14,116 nucleotides of DNA, from assembly GCA_001399705.1 (NCBI GenBank), contig LJCR01000020.1, positions 1 to 14,116 of the forward strand, read 5' to 3'. Below, piece by piece: positions 6,947-13,989 of the stretch (the first letter of the stretch is position 1; each line of letters starts with the position of its first letter). This DNA comes from Kouleothrix aurantiaca. Lineage in GTDB: Bacteria > Chloroflexota > Chloroflexia > Chloroflexales > Roseiflexaceae. The notes under the pieces were generated by a model that searched no databases, was not told the origin of the DNA, and saw only the letters and a program-made list of their open reading frames with translations. Position numbers and translations under genes: made by a program.

Positions 6947-7513
6947 CTAACATATCAATCTGGCCAGTTTGTTGGTCTCATGACAGTGCAACCGTCCAAC
7001 TATGGAAAGGCCAAGAAATACCATGATGCTCAGGACAATAAAGGCAACAATTGCGACTATTAATGTAGCATTATTGAAGCAGTATTTCCCAATCGGTTGC
7101 AGATCAATAGTGCTCCCACGGATAGCGAATGTTTGTGTCCCAAAAGATTCGGGCACTACACATGTCGTTGTGAATTGGCCATCCCAGTGGAATGTCTCTA
7201 TCACATTGGCATAGCGCATTAGGCACCATCCGGGAATCATTCTTTGCAGACGATAGATGGCGAACCCATATTGAACTGCAACCTCCTGATCCTTTGAAAG
7301 ACAGGCTGCGAAGTCGATATTAGTGTGACCTCGTAGTTCACTAACAAAGACAGGAGCAATATTTCTATTGTATAAGTAGAGAGATACTACATAAATCGCG
7401 ATCATTGACAGAAACAGACTGGTGAATGCACGTAGATAGCGATTTTGTAAGAGTACCATATAAGGAATCATTAGCAATTGGTTCTCAAAGATTACCCGGA
7501 CTAAAATCATCAC
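6947..7513 (-). CDS. Small two-helix membrane protein, C-terminus altered by IS3
   Basis: I do not recognise a family. The protein has an N-terminal hydrophobic helix (residues about 30-48, AFTSLFLSMIAIYVVSLYLY). A mostly polar, probably extracytoplasmic loop of about 95 residues follows, with four or five cysteines. A second helix lies near the C-terminus (ATLIVAIVAFIVLSIMVFLGLSIVG). IS3 no. 1 is inserted after codon 176 (CAC, 6988-6986). The present frame runs 12 residues into the IS end (CHETNKLARLIC) and stops at TAG 6947. Joining across the GTGC duplication gives the ancestral end RLHRS-stop at 4765, so only two residues were replaced by twelve and function may persist. It begins 18 bases after the lipoprotein gene, suggesting one transcript. 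No clear ribosome binding site supports the first ATG; ATG 7471 is an alternative start. Confidence 0.65.
   Translation of the reverse strand: MMILVRVIFENQLLMIPYMVLLQNRYLRAFTSLFLSMIAIYVVSLYLYNRNIAPVFVSELRGHTNIDFAACLSKDQEVAVQYGFAIYRLQRMIPGWCLMRYANVIETFHWDGQFTTTCVVPESFGTQTFAIRGSTIDLQPIGKYCFNNATLIVAIVAFIVLSIMVFLGLSIVGRLHCHETNKLARLIC
6986..6989 (+). repeat. 4-bp target site duplication (GTGC), right copy of IS3 no. 1
   Basis: Identical to 4774-4777 and directly adjacent to the CA terminus of the element. Confidence 0.85.
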
Positions 7514-7531
7514 TTAACTATAAGATAAACT

Positions 7532-7987
7532 CTACTCAATCTTTACCTCAATGCCACCAGCGTCAAAGGTGTGAACTGTCGCCTGATTGTCCACTCTGAT
7601 CTCTAGTTCATCATGCATTTCAGCAGTGGCTGTCGTTGGTACAGTTACTCTAAATGGTAATTCAAAGTGTTGCTCCGGTTCAAGCGTAATTGTTAGCGGT
7701 AAGATCTGCTCAAGTGTTATCCAGCCAAGCGCCGATTGCTCCATTGGTGCAGTGATAGTATATGTGTCATGTTTCGTGCCATCATTTATGATAGTCATAT
7801 GATATGAACCAGTCGCTCCAGGCGACATATGCAAGGAGTCCTTGCTGACGCTAACATGGTACTCCCGCGATGGAATCTCATCCGCATCGACTCCGGGTTG
7901 TGATGAGACGAGTCGGTTTTGGCACGCTAGAAGACTGAGACTGAGCGTCAGAGTCAGGATGGCCCTGGTGAAGATACGATAGCTCAT
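7532..7987 (-). CDS. Lipoprotein with NEW3-like beta-sandwich domain
   Basis: This 151-residue protein has a signal peptide (MSYRIFTRAILTLTLSLSLLAC) with lipobox L-L-A-C at residues 19-22, so it should be lipidated and held on the outer face of the membrane. Residues about 45-150 form one immunoglobulin-like domain: PGATGSYHMTIINDGTKHDTYTI, ALGWITLE, ITLEPEQHFELPFRVTVP, DELEIRVDN. It resembles the NEW3/COG1470 type of domain found in surface glycoside hydrolases and adhesins. The same domain occurs in the neighbouring giant protein, aligned without gaps over PG...HDTYTI. The start is well supported by AGGAGG (7998-7993) five bases before the ATG. A TATAAT (8016-8011) and a 12-bp hairpin lie just upstream. 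Domain homology to the neighbour is directly visible; the family name is from memory. Confidence 0.8.
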   Translation of the reverse strand: MSYRIFTRAILTLTLSLSLLACQNRLVSSQPGVDADEIPSREYHVSVSKDSLHMSPGATGSYHMTIINDGTKHDTYTITAPMEQSALGWITLEQILPLTITLEPEQHFELPFRVTVPTTATAEMHDELEIRVDNQATVHTFDAGGIEVKIE

Positions 7988-8010
7988 ACATTCCTCCTCA
8001 TGATAGGGTG

Positions 8011-8016
8011 ATTATA
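8011..8016 (-). promoter_or_regulatory. Candidate -10 box TATAAT for the lipoprotein-membrane protein pair
   Basis: A perfect TATAAT on the minus strand lies 24 bases before the lipoprotein ATG, with AGGAGG in between. No good -35 sequence is seen at 16-18 bases; that position falls inside the hairpin loop. A regulator-dependent or hairpin-influenced promoter is possible. Confidence 0.4.
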
Positions 8017-8017
8017 T

Positions 8018-8059
8018 CCGCAGCGCGCCAATCTGGATGTCTGTATCGGCGCGCTGCGG
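8018..8059. repeat. Perfect 12-bp inverted repeat (CCGCAGCGCGCC) with 18-nt loop
   Basis: The arms are 8018-8029 and 8048-8059, fully complementary and GC-rich in an AT-rich intergenic region. It lies 162 bases after the stop of the giant surface-protein gene and directly abuts the TATAAT of the next gene. It could be a terminator for the former, though no T-tract follows on the minus strand. It could also be an operator, or a stem near the 5' end of the lipoprotein mRNA if transcription starts further upstream. Confidence 0.75.
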
Positions 8060-8220
8060 AAAGTGAGCGCTGTACTATTGTCATCATTGGCATAAATCAA
8101 GCTGATGCCAGGACATTTGTACAGTGTTCCTACTTCTCGGCACGTATCTCCCAATATAGCTTATGTCAGAGCTTTCGGCAACAACAGTTGCGTGGGAAAG
8201 CGTATCATAGCCCTAGATAT
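8060..8220. other. Intergenic region, nothing recognised
   Basis: This AT-rich spacer lies between the stop of the FG-GAP protein and the hairpin. Short plus-strand open frames here show no recognisable protein, and I see no RNA gene. Confidence 0.5.
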
Positions 8221-8249
8221 CTATTTCAGTATTATGGCGAGATTGTTGC

Positions 8250-10290
8250 CGCCCCCGTTCGCAACCGCTAAGTCTAAGGCCGTATCACCATTGAAATCAC
8301 CGGTCGTAACGTACATCGGAGCCCTCCCGACCGCATACTGGATCGCCGTCTGGAAGGTGCCATTGCCGACGCCCAGCAGTACGCTCACATTGTTGCTGCT
8401 CTGATTCGCAGTCGCCAGGTCAAGCTTGCCATCTCCATTGAAGTCACCGGTTGTGGCTGAATAAGGAAGGTTCCCGACCGCATATTGAACCGCAGCCTGA
8501 AAGGTGCCATTGCCGGCACCCAGAAGCACGCTCACATTGTTGTTGCTCTGGTTCGCAGTCGCAAGATCGAGTTTGCCATCTCCATTGAAGTCACCAGTCG
8601 TGACTGATTGAGGATAGCTACCAACGGTATATTGGACTGCGGCCTGGAAGGTGCCGTTGCCGACGCCCAGCAGCACGCTCACTCTGCCAGTGGTATAGGT
8701 CATACCAGCCAGAGCCAGATCGAGTTTGCCGTCCCCATTGAAGTCGCCAGCCGTGACCGAGCGCGCAAAGTTCCCGGCCGAATACTGAACCGCCGTCTGG
8801 AAGGTGCCGTTGCCAACGCCCAGCAGCACGCTCACATTGTTGCTGCTGCTTTCGTTCGCAGTCGCAAGGTCGAGTTTGCCGTCCCCGTTGAAATCACCCT
8901 TTGTGACCGTCCAAGGAAGGTTCCCGACTGCATACTGGATCGCCGTCTGGAAGGTGCCGTTGCCGACGCCCAGCAGCACGCTCACATTGTTGCTGCTATT
9001 GTTCGCGGTCGCCAGGTCAAGCTTGCCATCCCCGTTGAAGTCGCCAGTCGTGACTGATCGAGGAGAGTTAGCGACCGAGTAGGCACCTACTGCCTGGAAG
9101 GTGCCATCACCACTGCCCTGCAGCACACTCACGTTGTTGCTGCTCTGATTCGCAGTCGCCAGGTCAGGCTTGCCATCTCCGTTGAAGTCACCGGTCGTGA
9201 CCGCCCAGGGATAGTTCCCGACCGCATAATGGACAACAGCCTGGAAGGTGCCATCACCGCTGCCCAACAGCACGCTCACATTGTTGCTGCTATTGTTCGC
9301 GGTCGCCAGGTCAAGCTTGCCATCTCCGTTGAAGTCACCGGTCGTGACCGATTGAGGAGCGTTAGGGACACCATAGTTGCTTGCCGCTTGGAAGGTGCCG
9401 TTGCCGACGCCCAGCAGCACGCTCACATTGTTGCTGCTATTGTTCGCGGTCGCCAGGTCAAGCTTGCCATCTCCGTTGAAGTCACCGGTTGTGAGCGATT
9501 GAGGAACGAGAGGGACACCATAGTTGCTTGCCGCCTGGAAAGTGCCATCGCCATTGCCCAGTAGCACGCTCACGTTGCCGCTGGAGTTGTTGTAATAGTT
9601 CGCGGTCGCCAGGTCAAGCTTGCCATCTCCGTTGAAGTCACCGGTTGTGACCGAATAAGAAACGCCACCGACCGCATATTGCACCGCAGCCTGGAAAGTG
9701 CCATTGCCAGCACCCAGCAACACACTCACGTTACTGCCGAAGTTTGCGGTCGCCAGGTCAAGCTTGCCATCTCCGTTGAAGTCACCGGTTGTGACCGAAT
9801 AAGGATTGCCACCAACCGCATATTGAACCGCGGCCTGAAAGGTGCCATTGCCGGCACCCAGCAACACACTCACGTTGCTGCTGTTATAGTTTGCGGTCAC
9901 CACGTCAAGTTTGCCATCCCCGTTGAAGTCACCGATCGTAACCGATTGAGGTGCATTAGGGACAGTGTAGTTGCTTGCCGCCTGGAAGGTGCCGTTGCCG
10001 ACGCCCAGTAGCACACTGACGTTACTGCTGTAGTTGCTGCTGTTATAGTTCCCAGTAACCAGGTCAAGCTTGCCATCTCCGTTGAAATCACCAGTCATGA
10101 CCGCATAAGAATTGCCACCGACCGCATACTGCACCGCAGCCTGGAAAGTCCCGTTGCTGGCACCCAGCAACACACTCACGTTGTTGCTGTTTTTGTTTGC
10201 AGCAACCAAATCGAGAAGACCATCGCCATTGAAATCACCGGTTGTGACCGATTGAGGATAACTGCCGACAGCATAGGTGTTGGCAACTCG
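8250..10290 (-). repeat. Tandem coding repeats, 14 units of about 148 bp
   Basis: The FG-GAP units are recognisable at DNA level by recurring sequence such as TTGAAGTCACCGGT and CACGCTCACATTGTTGCTGCT on the plus strand. Neighbouring units differ mainly in the linker (AVGGNPYS, VPNAPQS, VGNLPWT) and in insertions of two to six residues. Near-identity between units suggests recent duplication or gene conversion and makes copy-number change by recombination likely. Confidence 0.9.
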
Positions 10291-10566
10291 AAATAGTGGC
10301 CTGTTCTGATCCGCCTTCACCTGTAATATACCGCTTTCAGCAGTGTTAGCAATTGTGGCGCTCTGCACACCTAGTTCCAATTCATCGACCACGCCTGTGA
10401 GCGCACCAAACGGTACTGTTATCGTTAGTGGGAACGTCGTTTGTTGTCCTGGCTCCAGCATCACTGTCACTGGTGTCGTGCTAAATGTCATCCAGCCAAG
10501 CGATGAGGAGGGCGTCTGCGGTGCAATTGTGTAGGTATCACTCATGAGACCGGTGTTTTTTACGAC

Positions 10567-10569
10567 GAG
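10567..10569 (+). repeat. 3-bp target site duplication (GAG), left copy of IS3 no. 2
   Basis: GAG lies directly outside the TGAAGTTGACCC end and matches 11822-11824. IS3 elements commonly duplicate 3-4 bp. Confidence 0.8.
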
Positions 10570-10640
10570 TGAAGTTGACCCGCTTTCATGGACACCTCGA
10601 ATGGGGTATGATTGGAAACCACAAAAGAGGAGCCATGATC

Positions 10641-10916
10641 ATGGGAACACGACGAACCTACACCGACGAATTCAAACAGGAAGCCATCAAACTCGCGACT
10701 GAGCACGGACTGACCCGCAAGCAGGTCGCGCGCGACCTTGGCATCGACCCACAGACCCTGCGCTCGTGGTTGCATGCCGCTGACGGCTCGCCTGCCGCAA
10801 CCCCGGCCGCCGACACCGCCGAACTCGCCCGTCTGCGCCGCGAGAACGACCAGCTGCGCATGGAACGCGATATTCTAAAAAAAGCGCTCGGCATCTTCTC
10901 GCGGATGCCACAATGA
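10641..10916 (+). CDS. IS3-family transposase OrfA (IS3 no. 2)
   Basis: This is the DNA-binding subunit. ATG 10641 gives MGTRRTYTDEFKQEAIKLATEHG and lies 8 bases after GAGGAG (10627-10632). The ATG at 10635 is too close to that site, and the open frame upstream is only the IS end. A helix-turn-helix (LTRKQVARDLGIDPQTLRSWLHA) is followed by a coiled coil (AELARLRRENDQLRMERDILKKALGIF). The stop overlaps the orfB ATG (ATGA, 10913-10916). The domain layout fits the IS51/IS150 type of IS3. Product length is 91 residues, or OrfAB of about 390 after the -1 slip. Confidence 0.93.
   Translation: MGTRRTYTDEFKQEAIKLATEHGLTRKQVARDLGIDPQTLRSWLHAADGSPAATPAADTAELARLRRENDQLRMERDILKKALGIFSRMPQ
10877..10883 (+). 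promoter_or_regulatory. Programmed -1 frameshift site A AAA AAA G of IS3 no. 2
   Basis: CTA AAA AAA GCG in orfA slips to AGC GCT CGG and continues as SARHLLADATMNQKYQ into orfB. This is a canonical IS3-family position, 33 bases before the orfA stop. Confidence 0.85.
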
Positions 10917-11791
10917 ACCAGAAGTATCAGTTCATCGCCGCCCACGCGAAGGAGTATCCCGTCACTGTGGTGTGCCGGGTGCTCGGGCTGGCGCGCAGTG
11001 GCTACTATGCCTGGAAACGTCGAGCGCCCAGTGCGCACGCGCGACGCGATCACCAGTTGCTTGACCAGATCCAAACGAGCTTTACGGCCAGTCGGCGCAC
11101 GTATGGCAGCCCGCGCGTGCACGCCGACTTGCGTGCACAGAACGTGCGCTGTGGCCGGAAACGGGTCGCGCGTCTGATGCGCGAGGCGAAGCTGGTGGCA
11201 CGCACACGCCGCTGTCGCACGCCGCGAACGACCGACAGTCGGCACGGCCTGGGGGTTGCACCGAATGTCCTTGACCGCCAGTTTGCGGTCGAGCGACCCA
11301 ATCAGGCGTGGGTCAGTGACATCACGTATCTGCCGACGCGCGAAGGCTGGTTGTACCTGGCCGTGGTGCTGGATTTGTATGCACGACGGGTGGTGGGTTG
11401 GTCGATGCAGCCGACGCTGGAGCGGAAGCTGGTGCTGAGTGCGCTTGCAGACGCGATCGGGCGACGGCAGCCGCCACGTGGGATGCTGCAGCACAGCGAC
11501 CGTGGCAGCCAGTACGCGAGCGGCGAGTATCAGGCGCTGCTGGCGAGGCACGGGATTGTGGCGAGCATGAGCCGGACGGGCAACTGCTGGGACAACGCGG
11601 CGATGGAGAGCTTTTTCGCGACGCTGAAGGCCGAGTTGCCACAGATAGAGTTTGCAAACCACGCAGAAGCACGCAGCGCGGTGTTCGACTACATCGAGCG
11701 GTTCTACAATCGCCAGCGCCGCCATTCGACGCTGGACTATCAGACACCGCTTGCGTATGAGCTGGAGTTTGCTTCGAGCCATGCCGAATGA
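10913..11791 (+). CDS. IS3-family transposase OrfB (IS3 no. 2)
   Basis: This is the catalytic part, 292 residues. An HTH_21-like region (RTYGSPRVHADLR, VARLMREAKLVAR) precedes the rve core. The intact triad is D in QAWVSDITYLPT, D in MLQHSDRGSQYAS and E in NCWDNAAMESFFATLKAE. The C-terminus is the usual YIERFYNRQRRHSTLDYQTPLAYE. The length is normal for IS3 OrfB. The ATG at 10913 overlaps the orfA stop. The main product is expected to be the OrfAB fusion, with separate OrfB as a possible minor or regulatory product. Confidence 0.95.
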   Translation: MNQKYQFIAAHAKEYPVTVVCRVLGLARSGYYAWKRRAPSAHARRDHQLLDQIQTSFTASRRTYGSPRVHADLRAQNVRCGRKRVARLMREAKLVARTRRCRTPRTTDSRHGLGVAPNVLDRQFAVERPNQAWVSDITYLPTREGWLYLAVVLDLYARRVVGWSMQPTLERKLVLSALADAIGRRQPPRGMLQHSDRGSQYASGEYQALLARHGIVASMSRTGNCWDNAAMESFFATLKAELPQIEFANHAEARSAVFDYIERFYNRQRRHSTLDYQTPLAYELEFASSHAE

Positions 11792-11821
11792 TCCTGTGTC
11801 CATGAAATCGGGTCAATACCA

Positions 11822-11824
11822 GAG
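11822..11824 (+). repeat. 3-bp target site duplication (GAG), right copy of IS3 no. 2
   Basis: Adjacent to the CA terminus at 11820-11821; same as 10567-10569. Confidence 0.8.
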
Positions 11825-13989
11825 TGTGTAGAGAAAGCTCGTTCCGGGCCGCACCAGTATCGTTCCTTCACCTTGCACCGTAACATCATAAGCGCGCATG
11901 AGCGGGATAAGCTCGTCGTCAGCGGCATCATGCGATATGTATTCAGAGGCAGGGTCTGGATCGGCAGTTATACCCGGCCTGCCAATCGGGCCGTTATCAT
12001 ACTTGAGGTACGGCCAATCCGCAAAGCCTCTCAAGGTATCCGATGCCGACGCCGCTGGCTTGTTCTTCGGACGGTTAATATCAGCCTGCACGGGATTATC
12101 GTTGGCGTCACCATCGCAGTTCCAATCAAGGTTTATGGCGGGTTTTAGTTTATCGTCACACCAGTATTGTGGAAGCTTATAGTTATATTGTGATGGCACA
12201 CCAACCAGTTCATCAAGCTGATTCTCGACCAAATTGTTGAGCTGAGAACGCGAGTAGTCAATCACCATGTCATACCGGTTAGTCCCTTGTTGTTTCAGAA
12301 GGTTGCCTACCTGGTATGCATAGTTCATCACACTGAAATAGTTGGGCTTGTAGTTTTGATCCCCAACTTCGGCTGAGGTCGCCAATCCCAAGTCGACAAG
12401 CTTAGTTGGGCCGCCGTGATCTAAGCTAAGCGCATGGCCCAACTCATGCATTAGCGTGCCCGCCTGCCCAGCAACATCATTATATTTCCAATTGGAAACA
12501 GCAAGTGTTACTAGTGTAATTATCCTGCCATTCAGGAATGTAAAGGTATTGCCAGTTGAGGTCGAACTCCCAGTCCAGCACTGCTGTCCATCCTGGGGCG
12601 TATTCATATATGTATGGCCGAACACCGCATATCGAAACACCGGCAAGCGCTCTCGCGCCAAATGTGTCTCAAGGAGTGCAATAGTCTCCAGTTGAGTTTG
12701 ACCGGGGCCATAGCAGTTTCCTCGGATGACAGATGCGTATGGAATCTCTGTCCCTTGTGAAAGAGCGCCCCATTTCGCTCCAGTTCTTGGGTTCATTATG
12801 CTGTTTGGGCCAGCATCAATGTGCAGATCTATGCCGCTAACGCCATCAGGATTGTTCACTGGCGAGTCGGTAAAAGCTTGAGTAACCAACTCGAGCGCTA
12901 CAGCGTAAGGCTTATGGCTTCGGGCTACACAGCCGAAAAACAACAGCGTACATTCGCTCGTATCAGCCATCCAATCGGCTTCAACAAAAATGTCTTTGTG
13001 GTCAGGATGGGCACCCATCGCCGGAAGATCGACAATATGCGTCGTGCCGCTAGAATCGACATACTGGTAGCCATTGATCTCCCAATCATCTGGCAGCGCA
13101 TCACAGTCCGTGTCGATAGGGGTAGTACCAGCAATGACTTCTAGTCGATTTGCCAGGCCGCCGATTCGCATGTCATTTGTGATTGGCACTGCCTCCCAGG
13201 TTGTGCAGCCGTTGGTGAGGACTTGAACTTCCGTGTTACCGCCAACAATCGCCGCGACGATTGCGTGATTTTTGCGATCGGCGCGAATGAAACCAGTCGA
13301 ACTTGTCCTGGCTGACACAGGTGTAACAACTGGTGTCCCCAGCACGTTATCCACGCGCTGGATGCCAGTTCCTCCGGCCACATAGACTGCGCCGTCACGA
13401 GTCGGCGCGACATATCCGCCGCTCACATCGACGCGGTGGGTTAACGCAGCTACATGGTAATCTCCAGTCGCCCAAAGCCCAGAACCACCACCCCACGGGA
13501 CACCGACGAGACCCCGCGATCCCTGCGCTCCTGAAGTCCATGGCAGGCGCTCAAGATAATTCCAGAAGGTAATCCAAGGGCCATCTGTGTAGCCAGCTAC
13601 CACATTCGTGCCAGCCTCCACATACCCAACACGCGCCGAGTCGATACCGTTGCCACGTATGTCGTGGATGACTATCTCGCCGTTCGCACCAGGAAGAGCT
13701 GATGTCTCTCCTGTCCCTCGATCTGGACCGAAGAGAATAATCGAGGTTGATCCACTGCCAACCGTGCCGCGGGTTAGCACCTCGTAGCCATCCCGCTCAA
13801 TTCGATCGATTCCCCAAGCCAGCATCCACTGACCATTGACCGTCTCACTCCACTCGACGCGGCGGATTCTAATCTTTTCAGTCAGGGATCCAGTGGCTGG
13901 CAAAGCGACGGCAGTCCAGGTTTGCCCGGCGTCTTGCGTCAGCCAGAGAGGTGTGGTTGCGCCATCAGCCATGACTACAGAGCCACCGT
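11822..13989 (-). pseudogene. Giant surface protein, 5' part: BNR-like region and metzincin-like peptidase
   Basis: About 722 codons remain between two IS3 elements. The region opens with BNR/sialidase-type propeller motifs (LWLTQDAGQTWTAV at the start, TTWEAVP later, with Gly-rich strands between). A calcium-site motif TDCDALPDDWEINGYQY comes next, then HPDHKDIFVEADWM. The zinc site HELGHALSLDH (12448-12431) follows, with a Met-turn in KPNYFSVMNYAYQ, and then DYSRSQLNNLVENQLDELVG, as in bacterial metzincin-like secreted peptidases. The consensus HExxHxxGxxH has Ser in place of Gly here. The region ends RPGTSFLYTL, the first strands of the NEW3-like domain. After that the frame meets a TGA three codons into IS3 no. 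2. The N-terminus, with the signal peptide, is missing because another IS3 end replaces it at 13990. The TTG at 14014 lies in that IS and is not the true start. Peptidase activity is inferred from motifs only. Confidence 0.85.

Larger units (their letters stand above)
4778..6985 (-). mobile_element. IS3-family element no. 1 (IS407-like), interrupted by IS630
   Basis: The ends read inward TGACATGAGACC... (4778) and TGTCATGAGACC... (6985). They align without gaps over 38 positions to the shared ATGTTA block, with about 27 matches, followed by GG(G)ATCCT. Both start TG and finish CA as IS3 elements do. Perfect GTGC duplications flank it. Without the nested IS630 copy and its TA duplication the element is 1,200 bp, a normal IS3 length. 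It carries overlapping orfA and orfB on the minus strand and has inserted near the 3' end of the membrane-protein gene. Confidence 0.9.
8221..10569 (-). pseudogene. Giant surface protein, 3' part: NEW3-like domain and 14 FG-GAP repeats
   Basis: This is the C-terminal part of the interrupted gene; the first part is at 11822-13989. From the IS3 junction the frame reads LVVKNTGLMSDTYTI and completes a NEW3-like beta-sandwich (SSLGWMTF, VMLEPGQQTTFPLTITVP, DELELGV), homologous to the downstream lipoprotein. Fourteen FG-GAP/VCBS units follow, each about 49 residues. The core is (S)VTTGDFNGDGKLDLATAN, with the DxNxDGxxD calcium loop, then NVSVLLGxGNGTFQ. Fourteen is compatible with two seven-bladed beta-propellers as in integrin-like bacterial adhesins. 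The protein ends LDLAVANGGGNNLAIILK at 8221. The ATG at 10545 lies inside the beta-sandwich and has no ribosome binding site, so it is not a real start. The role is probably extracellular binding or display; the substrate cannot be predicted. Confidence 0.9.
10570..11821 (+). mobile_element. IS3-family element no. 2
   Basis: The ends read inward TGAAGTTGACCCGCTTTCAT... (10570) and TGGTATTGACCCGATTTCAT... (11821). They match at 22 of 26 positions and have TG...CA termini. At 1,252 bp it is typical for IS3. It carries overlapping orfA and orfB on the plus strand, opposite to the gene it interrupts. Removing it together with one GAG copy fuses the two halves of the surface-protein gene in frame. 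Both open frames and the frameshift signal look intact, so this may be a recent insertion. Confidence 0.95.

Noticed and set aside
8250..10290. Regular repeats resembling a CRISPR or satellite array
   Set aside because: Units are about 148 bp, in frame, and encode FG-GAP calcium-binding motifs; there are no short identical repeats with unique spacers.
10221..10545. ATG 10545 as the real start of the FG-GAP protein
   Set aside because: It lies within the beta-sandwich domain, has no ribosome binding site, and the frame is open further upstream to the IS3 junction and across it.
6986..13989. Composite transposon bounded by the co-oriented IS3 no. 1 and no. 3
   Set aside because: IS3 no. 1 has its own matching 4-bp duplication on both sides, so it inserted alone. 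The two elements are also only related, not identical.
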